From: CAWIXB01 sp963839955
GTDB taxonomy: Bacteria; Actinomycetota; Actinomycetes; JACCUZ01
Assembly: GCA_963839955.1 (NCBI GenBank)
Contig: CAWIXB010000001.1
Span: forward strand, 434,001 to 498,000
Direction of reading: 5' to 3'
DNA: 64,000 bases
Within the stretch, counting starts at the first letter, position 1. The number at the start of each line of letters is the position of its first letter. Shown in pieces: positions 52,243 to 62,836 of this stretch. Made by a program: the position numbers and the translations under genes. Under the pieces are notes generated by a model, which did no database searches, was not told where the DNA came from, and worked only from the letters and a program-made list of their open reading frames with translations.

Positions 52243-53064
52243 GTGACGACGACGACCTCCCGATCACCCGCCAAGGACGCCGTCTGCGCCGCCGCGGTCG
52301 ACCTCGCCAGAGCGGTGGCCGAGGACGTCGGAGCGCCCGACGAGGTCGGCGAGCACCTCGGGAGCAAGCCCGACGGCGAGCGCATCGTCACCCACTACTT
52401 CACCTGTCTCGCGCCCGGCTACCAGGGCTGGCAGTGGGCCGTCACCGTGACCCGCGCCCCCCGCAGCAAGACCGTCACGGTCACCGAGTCGGTGCTGCTG
52501 CCGGGGGAGGGCGCACTGCTCTCGCCCACGTGGGTGCCGTGGAGCGAGCGGCTCGAACCCGGTGACCTCGGCGTCGGCGACCTGCTGCCGACCCATGTGG
52601 ACGACGAGCGCCTGGAGCCCGGCTACACCCAGACCGACGACGAGGACGCCGACAAGGTGGCGGTCCCGGAGCTCGGCCTCGGCCGGGCGCGGGTGCTCTC
52701 CCAGATCGGTCGCGACGACGCTGCCGACCGGTGGTACTCCGGCGACCACGGACCACACGCGCCGATCGCCGCAGCAGCGCCCGCGACCTGCGCGTCCTGC
52801 GGGTTCCTCATGCTGATGGCCGGGTCGCTGCGCCGGGCCTTCGGCGTCTGCGCCAACGAGTACTCCCCGAGCGACGGCCGGGTCGTGTCCGTCGACCACG
52901 GCTGCGGCGCGCACTCGGAGGCCGCGGTCATGCCGGGCTCGGGCCAGGCAACTGGCCCGCTCGTCGACGAGCTCGGCTACGACATGGTCGCGCTGCGTCC
53001 GACGGAGCACTCGCCCGGATCCGTCGCCGACGCGGACCCGGCCGAGGACCTCGGTCACTCCTGA
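52243..53064 (+). CDS. DUF3027 domain-containing protein
   Basis: A 273-residue actinobacterial protein. DUF3027 blocks seen: HLGSKPDGERIVTHYFTC, GYQGWQWAVTVTRAP, and a C-terminal zinc-ribbon-like part with CASCGFLM, GVCANEYSPSDGRVVS and HGCGAHSE. These Cys/His residues probably bind zinc. Function unknown. The same pairing with an MFS gene and a cold-shock gene recurs in many actinobacteria as I recall. GTG start; no other start fits the family N-terminus. Confidence 0.9.
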   Translation: MTTTTSRSPAKDAVCAAAVDLARAVAEDVGAPDEVGEHLGSKPDGERIVTHYFTCLAPGYQGWQWAVTVTRAPRSKTVTVTESVLLPGEGALLSPTWVPWSERLEPGDLGVGDLLPTHVDDERLEPGYTQTDDEDADKVAVPELGLGRARVLSQIGRDDAADRWYSGDHGPHAPIAAAAPATCASCGFLMLMAGSLRRAFGVCANEYSPSDGRVVSVDHGCGAHSEAAVMPGSGQATGPLVDELGYDMVALRPTEHSPGSVADADPAEDLGHS

Positions 53065-53080
53065 GGCCGGTGCGACCGGC

Positions 53081-55979
53081 GTGGACCCCTTCGGCACCGC
53101 CGACCTGCGCGCCCGGGTGCTCGACGCGTGGGCTGCCTCGCCCGCGCGCTTCCGGGAGGACGCCAACGCCGAGGAGGACCTGGCCCTCGGCGGCTACCGC
53201 GACCGCCTCGTCGTCGAGCTCGCGCAGAACGCCGCCGACGCGGCGCTGCGCGCCGATGTTCCGGGCCGGCTGCATGCTCCGGCTTGCTGACGGCGTGCTG
53301 CGCGCGTCGAACACCGGCGCGGTGCTCGACGCGGGAGGCGTGGCGTCGCTCTCGTCGCTTCGCGCTTCGGCCAAGCGCGACGACGCCGCGTCGATCGGGC
53401 GCTTCGGCGTCGGCTTCGCGGCCGTGCTCGCGGTCACCGACGAGCCGGCGATCGCCTCGAGCACCGGAGCCGTCCGGTGGTCGGACGAGTCAGCACGGGA
53501 CGCGGTCGAGGCACGCAGCGCGGTCGACGGGGCCGGGCTGGCCGACGAGCTGGCCCGTCGACGCGGGCACCTCCCGGCGCTGCGGCTGCCCTTCCCGGCC
53601 GACGACCAGCCCGACGAGGGATTCGCGACGACGGTGATCCTGCCGCTGCGGGACGCCGCCGCCGAGTCGCTGGTGCGGAGCCTGCTCGACGACGTCGACG
53701 ACGCGCTGCTGCTGGCCATGCCCGCGCTCACCGAGATCGTCGTCGAGGCGGACGGCGCCCGCCGGGTCGTCGAGGGCGTCGAGCGCTGGCACGCCGTACG
53801 CCGGGAGGGTCGGCTGGACCCCGCGCTCCTCGCCGGACGCCCCACGGAGGAGCGGGACCGGCCATGGTGGTCGCTGTGCTGGGCACTGCCGAACGCCGGC
53901 CAGCCGGTGCCGGCCACCGTGCACGCGCCCACGCCGACGGACGAGCCGCTCGACCTCCCGGCCCTGCTCGTCTGCTCGTTCCCGCTCGACCCGACCCGGC
54001 GCCATGTCGCGCCGGGGCCGCTCACCGACTTCCTCGTCGGCAGGGCAGCCGAGGCCTACGTCGAGCTCGCCACGGGGGCCGCCGACCCGGTCGCGCTGGT
54101 GCCGGGCCCGGTGCCCGCAGGAGCGCTCGACGCCGCGCTGCGATCGGCCGTCGTCGCGGCGCTGGCCGACGCGCCGCTGCTGGAGGCCCGCGACGGCCGG
54201 CGGGTGCGTCCGCGGGACGCCGTGTCCGTGATCGGGGCGGACGGACGGCTGCGCACCGTGCTGGCACCGGTGCTCGACCCGCTCGTGCCCGATGCGCGCG
54301 CGCTCGACCGGCTCGGCACCCGGCGGCTCACGCTCGCCGACGTCGTCGATCGCCTCGTCGAGCTCGACCGTGAACCGTCGTGGTGGCACGGTCTCTACGA
54401 CGCACTGGCCGGGCTGCCCGAGAGCGGCGACGTCCTGGCGGCGCTGCCCGTCCCGCTCGCCGACGGCCGGCTGGTGCGAGGGCCGCGTGGACTGCTGCAG
54501 CCCGTGATCCCGCTGCCGCCGGGTCTCGAGCCGCTCGGGCTGCGCGTCGTGCATCCCCAGGCTGCGCACCCCTTGCTGGTTCGGGCCGGCGCGCTCGAGG
54601 CCGACGCCCGCACCGTCCTGGAGGACCCGGCGGTCCGGGCGGTCGTCGAGGCCGACGGCGATGATGGCGAGGCCGGCGAGGTGGCGGAGGCGGTGCTCGG
54701 GCTGGTGGCGGCCGCCCACCTGCGCGTCGGCGAGCTGCCGTGGCTCGGTGACCTGCTGCTGGAGGACGAGGAGGGTGAGCCCGCCCCGGCCCGCGACCTC
54801 GTGCTGCCCGGCTCGCCGGTCGAGCAGGTCGCTGAGACCGACGCGCTCGCCCGGCCGGCACCTGCGTTGCTGGATCGGTGGGACGACGACGTGCTCGCGG
54901 CGGTGGGCGTCGTGACGACGTTCAGCACGCTCGTCGACACCGACGTCTCGCTCGACGACTGCGACCACGACCTCGATGACGAGGACGGCTGGGTGCGTGA
55001 CGCGTTCGACGGCCTTCCCGGTGAGGACATGCCGCCAGTGCTGCCCGAGCTGGTCGCGGTGCGCGACCTCGACGTCGTCCGCGACGACGCCTGGCCCCAG
55101 GTGCTGGGCTGGCTTGCGGCCGACCCCGCACTGCGCGCCGCAGTGATCGAGCCGGCCCGGCTGCTGCTCGGTGGCGGGCGATCGGCCGAGACCACGTCGT
55201 ACACCGCCTGGTGGCTGCGGCGGCACGCGCGCATCGACGGCAAGCCGCCCACGGACCTGTCCACCCCGGCTGACCCGTTGCTCGCCGGGCTCTTCGACGT
55301 GGTTCGCACCGACGTCGACGACGCATTCCTGCGAGCTCTCGGGGTGCGCACCTCGCTCCCGGCGCTGCTGGCCGAGCGCGGCGGCGCCGAGGACCTGCTG
55401 GCGCGCCTCGCCGACGAGAGCCGCCCGGTGACCGCCGCCGCACTGAGCGAGCTCTACGACGCCCTCGCCCGGGTGGATCCCGACGACGTCGAGCCTCCCT
55501 CGCGGGTGCGCGTCGCGCCCGACCATGTCGTGGCGGCCGACGACGCGCTCGTTGTCGACGTGCCGTCGCACCTGCAGCTGCGCTGGCCTACGCCGCCGTT
55601 GGTCGTCGGGCTCTCGGGGGCGAGCGCGCTGGCCGAGGTGCTCGACCTCGCACTCACCAGCTCGCGCGTGCCGGCGACCGCCGTCCCGGGCGGAACGGCG
55701 CAGCCGGTGCCCGCATCGGCCCATGAGCTGGTCGACGGGCTGCCGGAGCAGTGGTGGGAGCACGACGACCTCGTCGTAGCGGGTACGCCGGTCGAATGGT
55801 GGACCGGCCCGGACGGCGCGGTGCACGCGTGCACCCGGGACGGCCTGGCGCGTGGCCTCGCGTGGTCGTCGGGCCGGTGGGAGCTGCGACTCCTGCTGGC
55901 GGCGGCGCTGGCCGACCCCGGACGGGTCGCGGAGCTCGACGCGGAGCGCAGGCTGGAGGACCCGCGACGGTCGTCCTAG
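53081..55979 (+). pseudogene. Sacsin/GHKL ATPase-like protein gene with frameshift
   Basis: A gene for a protein of about 965 residues whose N-terminal domain is a GHKL-type ATPase resembling sacsin. The N-box (VVELAQNAADAAL) is read in the frame starting at GTG 53081, but that frame stops at 53288-53290. All the rest, beginning with the G1 and G2 boxes (ASNTGAVLDAGGVASL; GRFGVGF), continues in the +1 shifted frame from about 53274 to the stop at 55977-55979. One extra base near 53264-53273 would explain it. The C-terminal 700 residues are acidic and unlike known domains. Either a sequencing error, a broken gene or a recoding site. It follows DUF3027 by 16 nt. Confidence 0.8.
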
Positions 55980-56010
55980 TCGTCCGCGCGGGCGAGGCCA
56001 CCCACCGGGG

Positions 56011-56415
56011 TCATACCTCCGCGCTCGTCCGGACGTTCTTGTCCTGGGTGAGGCCCACGCCCAGCAGCAGCAGCGCGCTCGCGAGGTGCAGGACGTTGTC
56101 CGCCCCGTTGAGCGCCAGGATGTTGGCGTCGCTGTCGAGCAGGAACAACCCCACGACGCCGACCAGCAGGTAGACGCCACCGACCAGGGTGTTCGCACCC
56201 TTGGCCGTCGTCACGGTGCGGCTCGCGAAGAGCAGCAGGGCGCCGATGAGCAGGTGGACGATGTTGTGCAGGGGGTTGACGTCGAAGATGATCAGCGACT
56301 CGCCGTCGGTGCCGGCGAAGTCGACGCCGCTCGTCACGGCGAAGCCGGCGACACCGACCAGGAGATAGACGACTCCGAACACCGTGCCGAGCAGGCGGTT
56401 CGGTGAGCTGGACAT
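56011..56415 (-). CDS. DUF4383 domain-containing membrane protein
   Basis: A 134-residue protein with four transmembrane helices. The DUF4383 blocks NRLLGTVFGVVYLLVGVAGF, NPLHNIVHLLIGALLL and GADNVLHLASALLLLGVGL are clear; the two NxxHNxxH/L-type segments repeat, suggesting an internal duplication. Function unknown; common in actinobacteria, often stress regulated. The ATG at 56415 matches the family start. Convergent with the frameshifted ATPase gene. Confidence 0.92.
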   Translation of the reverse strand: MSSSPNRLLGTVFGVVYLLVGVAGFAVTSGVDFAGTDGESLIIFDVNPLHNIVHLLIGALLLFASRTVTTAKGANTLVGGVYLLVGVVGLFLLDSDANILALNGADNVLHLASALLLLGVGLTQDKNVRTSAEV

Positions 56416-56491
56416 GCGTGATTCCTTCCCGGGCCGCCGACCTGGCGCCCTCGTCACTGCTTGGTTCGGAGCGGCGCGGGGAGCGGATGGG

Positions 56492-56740
56492 TCAGTCGGG
56501 AGCGTGGCCGTCCCGCCGCACCGCGTTGCGGCGACGACGTACGTAACGGATGCCGGGCAGGCCGAGAAACGAGCCCGCCAGCAGCACGCCGATCCAGCTC
56601 TCGTTGCCGCCGTCGGCGAGCCGGTCACGGAAGAGGAGAGCGAGCCCGAGACAGACGAACCACACCACGGTCCCGGCCGTGACGACCCCGACGCCGTCGG
56701 TGGAGTGTGGTGGCGGGTCGGTCCGGCGCGGCGGGGGCAT
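56492..56740 (-). CDS. DUF2530 domain-containing membrane protein
   Basis: An 82-residue protein with a Pro-rich N-terminus and two hydrophobic helices (about 20-37 and 49-64), ending in a basic RRRRNAVRR tail. The layout VGVVTAGTVVWFVCLGLALL then WIGVLLAGSFLGLPGI matches DUF2530, a small actinobacterial membrane family of unknown role. It is often found divergent from a purine/NCS2 permease, as here. Confidence 0.85.
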   Translation of the reverse strand: MPPPRRTDPPPHSTDGVGVVTAGTVVWFVCLGLALLFRDRLADGGNESWIGVLLAGSFLGLPGIRYVRRRRNAVRRDGHAPD

Positions 56741-56835
56741 GTCAGCAGGCTACTTCTGGCACCCTGGCCGACGAGCGTCCGACGCTCGTCCCTGTCCCCT
56801 GTCGCGACGTGTGCGACCCGGACCTGCGAGGGCCG

Positions 56836-58344
<1,509 letters not shown>

Positions 58345-58377
58345 CCTCCAACCCCCGCGAGTCGACCAACGTTAGGT

Positions 58378-58431
58378 AGGCGCAGCAGTGCCTCAACAGG
58401 CGGGCAGACCTGTTGAGGCACTGCTGCGCCT
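58378..58431. terminator. 23-bp perfect hairpin after the purine permease
   Basis: The arms 58378-58400 and 58409-58431 are perfectly complementary (for example GCAGCAGTGCCTCAACAGG against its complement) with an 8-nt loop CGGGCAGA. It is much longer and less GC-rich than other terminators in the window and lacks a U-run. Confidence 0.75.
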
Positions 58432-58477
58432 GTTGCCGTGATTCCGATGTACGGCGGGGAATAGCCCGCATCTGACT

Positions 58478-58511
58478 ATCGTTAGCAACGTTAATGAGTT
58501 ATGCTAATGAT
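58478..58511 (+). promoter_or_regulatory. Inverted-repeat operator of the MarR gene
   Basis: ATCGTTAGCA (58478-58487) and TGCTAATGAT (58502-58511) are inverted copies with one mismatch and a 14-nt spacer. AT-rich in a GC-rich genome, touching the start codon, it is a likely autoregulatory MarR site. Confidence 0.6.
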
Positions 58512-58943
58512 ATGGCGACGATGACCCGGACCGCCGAACTGGCAAGCGTCCTGCGGGTCTCGGTCATGCGGCTGGCGCGTCGACTGCGCGCCGAGCGGCC
58601 CGACTACGGGCTCAGCCTCACCCAGGTGGCGACACTGAGCACGATCAGCCGCCACGGCCCGCTAACCCCGGGTGAGCTGGCGGCGCACGAGAAGGTCCGG
58701 CCGCCGTCCATGACCCGCGTGCTCGCCAGCCTCGAGGACCGCGGCCTCATCGTCCGCACCCCGCACGCGAGCGACGGCCGTCAGCATCTCGTCTCCCTCA
58801 CTGGGGAGGCCGCCGCGCTGCTGCGCGAGGACAGCCGCCTGCGCGAGGCCTGGCTCTCGCAGCGACTGGCCGAGCTGACCCGCGAGGAGCGCGACATCCT
58901 TCGCGCCGCCGCACCCATCATCGATCGCATCACGAGGACATGA
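58512..58943 (+). CDS. MarR family transcriptional regulator
   Basis: A protein of about 143 residues with a winged helix: SLTQVATLSTISRHGPLTPGELA, VRPPSMTRVLASLEDRGLI and the wing SDGRQHLVSLT (residues about 40-95), flanked by dimerization helices. MarR repressors usually respond to small aromatic compounds and control exporters. The next gene, an MFS transporter, overlaps by 4 nt and is its probable target. Starts at 58494, 58512 and 58521 are in frame; 58512 is used because the operator covers the upstream bases. Confidence 0.9.
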   Translation: MATMTRTAELASVLRVSVMRLARRLRAERPDYGLSLTQVATLSTISRHGPLTPGELAAHEKVRPPSMTRVLASLEDRGLIVRTPHASDGRQHLVSLTGEAAALLREDSRLREAWLSQRLAELTREERDILRAAAPIIDRITRT

Positions 58944-60223
58944 GCCCGACCTTCCGCTCACTGCGTAACCGCAACTACCGCCTGTACGCCGCCGGTGGCG
59001 TCATCTCCAACACCGGCACCTGGATGCAGCGCGTAGCACAGGACTGGCTCGTGCTCCGGCTCTCCGGCAACGACGGTGTCGCCCTCGGCATCACGACGGG
59101 CCTGCAGTTCCTGCCCATGCTGCTGTTCGGCCCCTGGGGCGGGACACTCGCCGACCGCTACTCCAAGCGGAAGCTGCTCATGCTCAGCCAGGGCTTCATG
59201 GCCTTCGTCGGTGCGGTGCTCGGCATGCTCGACCTTCTCGACGTCGTGCAGGTGTGGCACGTGTTCGTGCTGGCCTTTCTCCTCGGCGTCGGCACAGCCG
59301 TCGACAACCCCACCCGTCAGTCGTTCGTGATCGAGATGGTGGGCCGCGACGACGTGCCCAACGCCGTCGGGCTCAACAGCGCGTCGTTCAACCTCGGTCG
59401 CGTCACCGGCCCGGCGCTGGCCGGCCTGCTCATCGTGCTCATCGGCACCGGGCCCGTCTTCCTCATCAACGCCGTGTCGTTCGGCGCCGTCATCTTCGCG
59501 CTGAGCCGGATGCGGGTCGCCGACCTGAGCCCTGCGCCACGGGCGGCGCGAGGCCGCGGGCAGATCCTCGAAGGCATCCGCTACGTCCGGGGCCGGCCCG
59601 ACCTGCTCGTGATCCTCGCCGTCGTGTTCTTCGTCGGCACCTTCGGGCTGAACTTCCAGATGACGACCGCCCTCATGGCGACCGAGGTCTTCGACAAGGG
59701 CGCCGGCCAGTACGGCCTGCTCGGTTCGATCATGGCCATCGGCTCGCTGTCGGGAGCCCTGCTCGCGGCCCGGCGCGGCCGGCCCCGCTTGCACCTGCTC
59801 ATCTTCGCCGCCGTGGCGTTCGGTTTGCTCGAGGTGATCGCCGGCTTGATGCCGACCTACCCGCTGTTCGCGATCGCGCTGATCCCGGTGGGCGTCACCT
59901 CGCTGACGTTCATCACCTCGGCCAACGCGATGATGCAGCTCGCGGTCGACCCGGTGATGCGGGGGCGGGTGATGGCGCTCTACATGGCGGTCTTCTTCGG
60001 CGGTACGCCGATCGGTGCACCCGCCGTGGGCGCCGTCGCGGAGGCCTTCGGCGCACGGTGGGCCCTCATCATCGGGGGCCTGGTGTCCGCGGTCGCCGCC
60101 GCCGTCGGCGGTGCGTTGCTCGCTCGCAACGGCGGACACACGGTTCGTCACCACCTGCGTGAGCTGTCCCGCGACCGCGTGCGCGAGGAGGCCGAGCTGG
60201 CCCAGGTCTCGCAGGGCACCTGA
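58940..60223 (+). CDS. MFS transporter, probable drug exporter (DHA3-like)
   Basis: A 427-residue membrane protein with 12 predicted helices. It starts FRSLRNRNYRLYAAGGVISNTGTWMQRVAQDWLVL in the manner of DHA3/EntS-like exporters, with the MFS loop WGGTLADRYSKRKLLM after helix 2 and a second half beginning GIRYVRGRPDLLVIL. Coupled to the MarR regulator by an ATGA overlap, so it is probably derepressed by its own substrate. Substrate unknown. Confidence 0.9.
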   Translation: MSPTFRSLRNRNYRLYAAGGVISNTGTWMQRVAQDWLVLRLSGNDGVALGITTGLQFLPMLLFGPWGGTLADRYSKRKLLMLSQGFMAFVGAVLGMLDLLDVVQVWHVFVLAFLLGVGTAVDNPTRQSFVIEMVGRDDVPNAVGLNSASFNLGRVTGPALAGLLIVLIGTGPVFLINAVSFGAVIFALSRMRVADLSPAPRAARGRGQILEGIRYVRGRPDLLVILAVVFFVGTFGLNFQMTTALMATEVFDKGAGQYGLLGSIMAIGSLSGALLAARRGRPRLHLLIFAAVAFGLLEVIAGLMPTYPLFAIALIPVGVTSLTFITSANAMMQLAVDPVMRGRVMALYMAVFFGGTPIGAPAVGAVAEAFGARWALIIGGLVSAVAAAVGGALLARNGGHTVRHHLRELSRDRVREEAELAQVSQGT

Positions 60224-60242
60224 TCGGCCCGGGACGGGAAAT

Positions 60243-60272
60243 CAAGGGACTGCCCGCGCAAACAAGGGACTG
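60243..60272 (+). repeat. Two direct repeats 20 bp apart
   Basis: CAAGGGACTG occurs at 60243-60252 and 60263-60272, exactly two helical turns apart, 34 nt before the start of the next gene. Possibly a tandem operator. Confidence 0.5.
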
Positions 60273-60305
60273 GCAGGACGCAGGGCCGGGCGTCAGGATG
60301 GCGCC

Positions 60306-61082
60306 ATGACGCCGACCGACCGCACCACCGCTGCCGCACCGACCACCCTGACCCCCGACGCCTACCTCGCCCACCTGCGCAACGACGCCGCCCGAATGGC
60401 CGAGCTCTCCCTGCAGGGCCTGGACCGGCCGGTGCCGCCGTGCCCCGGCTGGGACGTGCGCGAGGCGCTCGTGCACACGGGCGAGGTCTTTTCGCACAAG
60501 GTCGCCTGCATGCGGCTCGGGCGGAGGCCGAAGGACGACGAGTACCTGCACGGTCCGGGTGAGAACGAGACACCCGTCGACTGGTTCCGCGCGCGACGCG
60601 ACGAGCTGATCGACGAGCTCACGACCCGGGGTGCCGGCGCCCCGGCGTACAGCTGGCACGACGACCATCAGGATGTCGCGTTCTGGTACCGCCGCATGGC
60701 GCAGGAGACGGCGGTGCACCGCGTCGACGTCGAGAGCGCGTTCGACGCGATCTCCCCGGTGGCCGACGACCTCGCAGTCGACGGCGTCGACGAGGTCCTC
60801 GACTGGTTCCTGTCCTTCCAGGCGGAGGACGTCGGTCCTGACGGTCCGGGTCGTGGCACCGTCGCCGTTCGCACCGGCGCACACATCTGGCGCTCGACGC
60901 TGGTGCCGGACGAGGTCGAGCTCTCCCGCGAGCCCGGGCCGAGCGACGCAGTCGTGAGCGGTGAGCCCTCCGAGCTGCTGCTGTGGCTGTGGGGCCGTCG
61001 CCCCGAGTCGGCCGTGCGCATCGAGGGTGACACCGACCTGGTCAACGCCTTCCGCGAGCGGCTGCGCGTCGTCACGCAGTGA
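60306..61082 (+). CDS. Maleylpyruvate isomerase family mycothiol-dependent enzyme
   Basis: A 258-residue protein with the DinB-like four-helix metalloenzyme domain at the N-terminus (PCPGWDVREALVHTGEV, with the conserved PGW and His, and AQETAVHRVDVE with E and His ligands) and an MDMPI C-terminal domain (WLWGRRPESAVRIEGD). The family uses mycothiol, the actinobacterial thiol, in isomerase or transferase reactions. No aromatic pathway genes adjoin, so the true substrate is unknown. ATG 60306 matches the family start. Confidence 0.88.
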   Translation: MTPTDRTTAAAPTTLTPDAYLAHLRNDAARMAELSLQGLDRPVPPCPGWDVREALVHTGEVFSHKVACMRLGRRPKDDEYLHGPGENETPVDWFRARRDELIDELTTRGAGAPAYSWHDDHQDVAFWYRRMAQETAVHRVDVESAFDAISPVADDLAVDGVDEVLDWFLSFQAEDVGPDGPGRGTVAVRTGAHIWRSTLVPDEVELSREPGPSDAVVSGEPSELLLWLWGRRPESAVRIEGDTDLVNAFRERLRVVTQ

Positions 61083-61095
61083 GCGGCGCGGGCAG

Positions 61096-62211
61096 ATGAC
61101 GACGTACGACGTCGTGGTGGTGGGCCTGGGCGGTTTCGGCAGCGCCACCGCCTACCACCTGGCCGCGCGCGGCCGGCGCGTCCTCGGCCTCGACCGACAC
61201 CTGCCGTGCCACGCCCACGGCGCGAGCCACGGCGAGACCCGCATCGTGCGGCAGGTCTACTTCGAGGGTGAGGCCTACGTCCCGCTTCTCCGCGGCGCCC
61301 ACGAGCGCTGGGAGCGGCTCGGTCGCGACGCCGGCGAGGCGCTGTTCACCCGCACCGGCGGGCTCTTCCTCGGTCGGCCCGACGGCCCGGTGTTCCGCGG
61401 CAGCGTGGCGACGGCACGTGCGGGCGGCATCGCCCACGAGGTCCTCGACGCGGCCGAGGTGACGAGGCGGTTCCCCGCCGTGCGACCACCCGAGGAGACG
61501 AACGCCGTGTTCGAGCCGGATGCCGGCGTGGTGTCGCCCGAACGCGTCGTGGGTGCCCACCTGACGCTCGCGGCCCGCGCAGGTGCCGAGCTCCGGCACG
61601 AGTCGCCGGTGCAGTCGTGGACGGCGACGTCGTCGGGGGTGCGGGTGCACGCCGCGGGCGAGACACACGATGCCGGTGCCCTGGTGCTCGCGCCGGGACG
61701 CTGGACGAGCGACCTCGCGGACGACCTCGGCGTTCCCCTGACCGTCGAGCGGCGGACGATGCACTGGTTCGAGCCGCCGGGTGGGGTCGATCAGCACGCG
61801 GTGGGACGGTTGCCGCTGTGGATCTGGGAGCGGGACGACGGTACAACCGCCTACGGAGTGCCGGCCGTGGCGGGCGAGGGTGGCGGGGTGAAGACGTCGG
61901 TGCACCACAGCATCGTGCGCCCCGCTGACTCGTGGGAGGCCGAGGACGTGGCGGAGCTGTTGGCCGGGCTGCTGCCCGGACTCGGCCGGTCGGTCCTGCG
62001 GTCGGTCGACTGCACCTACACGTTGACGCCCGACGGCCACTTCGTCGTCGGTCGACATCCCGCGCACGAGCGGGTCTTGGTGGCGTGCGGCTTCTCGGGG
62101 CACGGCTTCAAGTTCACGCCGGTGCTGGGGGAGGCCCTGGCCGAGCTCGTCGTCGACGGTGTCTCGTCTTTCCCGCTCGCGACCTTCGACCCGCGCCGCT
62201 TCGCCGCGTGA
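61096..62211 (+). CDS. solA: FAD-dependent N-methyl-L-tryptophan/sarcosine oxidase
   Basis: A 371-residue flavoenzyme of the monomeric sarcosine oxidase family. The Rossmann motif VVVVGLGGFGSATAYHLAARG is at 6-26, ASHGETRIVRQVYFE follows, and the covalent-FAD cysteine is expected in DCTYTLTPDGHF, with CGFSGHGFKFTPV at the active site. It oxidises N-methyl amino acids with release of H2O2 and formaldehyde. Which N-methyl substrate is used is unclear. It overlaps thpR by 4 nt. Confidence 0.9.
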   Translation: MTTYDVVVVGLGGFGSATAYHLAARGRRVLGLDRHLPCHAHGASHGETRIVRQVYFEGEAYVPLLRGAHERWERLGRDAGEALFTRTGGLFLGRPDGPVFRGSVATARAGGIAHEVLDAAEVTRRFPAVRPPEETNAVFEPDAGVVSPERVVGAHLTLAARAGAELRHESPVQSWTATSSGVRVHAAGETHDAGALVLAPGRWTSDLADDLGVPLTVERRTMHWFEPPGGVDQHAVGRLPLWIWERDDGTTAYGVPAVAGEGGGVKTSVHHSIVRPADSWEAEDVAELLAGLLPGLGRSVLRSVDCTYTLTPDGHFVVGRHPAHERVLVACGFSGHGFKFTPVLGEALAELVVDGVSSFPLATFDPRRFAA

Positions 62212-62729
62212 GGCTCTTCCTGGCGTTGTCACCACCGTCGGCCGTGACCGCTCACCTCGACGCCGCTGTCGAGGCGGCGCGGGCGGCCTACCCGTCGGCG
62301 GACGTGCGGTGGGTGCCCGCCGAGCGCTGGCACCTCACACTCGCCTTCTACGGCGAGGTCGCCGATCGCGACGTCGCGCGGCTGCGTCGGCGGGTCGCGC
62401 GTCTGGTGTCGGGCCAGGTCGCGCTCGACCTCTCGTTCACCGGTGCGGGGCGGTTCGGCCACCGCGTGCTGTGGATCGGCATGGGCGGTGACGTCGACGG
62501 GCTCCGTGCGCTCGGGCAGCGCGCGAGCGTCGAGGACCGCTCGTACCGGCCGCACCTGACAGTCGCGCGCGGGCGCGGCGGGGTCGATCTCACGCCCGCT
62601 GTCGACGCACTCGCGGCGTACGCTGGCCCGCCGTGGCGAGCCGGGTCGGTGCACCTGGTGGAGTCGCACCTCGGACCCCAGCCGCGCTACGACGACGTCG
62701 AGGCCTGGCCGCTGCTTGAACCAGCCTAG
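62208..62729 (+). CDS. thpR: RNA 2',3'-cyclic phosphodiesterase
   Basis: A 173-residue 2H phosphoesterase. Its two catalytic H-x-T-x motifs are HLTL in RWHLTLAFYGE (near residue 43) and HLTV in YRPHLTVARGRG (near 112). ThpR opens 2',3'-cyclic phosphates on RNA ends and can ligate tRNA halves in vitro. RLFLALSPP at the start is typical. GTG start overlaps the oxidase stop in GTGA. Confidence 0.92.
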   Translation: MRLFLALSPPSAVTAHLDAAVEAARAAYPSADVRWVPAERWHLTLAFYGEVADRDVARLRRRVARLVSGQVALDLSFTGAGRFGHRVLWIGMGGDVDGLRALGQRASVEDRSYRPHLTVARGRGGVDLTPAVDALAAYAGPPWRAGSVHLVESHLGPQPRYDDVEAWPLLEPA

Positions 62730-62738
62730 GCTCGCGTC

Positions 62739-62822
62739 GTGGATCCCCGGACCCGGCGGTGGGTGGTGCTGGGTGCGCTCGCGTTGATGGTGCTCGTCGT
62801 CGTCCTCGGCGCGGTCGTCTAG
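62739..62822 (+). CDS. 27-residue single-helix membrane micro-protein
   Basis: A short frame from GTG to TAG: seven N-terminal residues with three Arg (VDPRTRR), then a 20-residue hydrophobic helix (WVVLGALALMVLVVVLGAVV). A perfect TAGGCT -10 box lies at 62727-62732, 6 nt before the GTG, placing the transcript start on the start codon. Basic-then-hydrophobic composition follows the positive-inside rule. Function unknown; too short for most gene finders. Confidence 0.55.
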   Translation: MDPRTRRWVVLGALALMVLVVVLGAVV

Positions 62823-62836
62823 CCGGTCTCGGGCGC

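Noticed and set aside
53490..56198. A 902-codon minus-strand frame over the GHKL ATPase gene
   Set aside because: No domain, no start signal, and strong Arg/Gln/His shadow composition opposite a protein with GHKL motifs.
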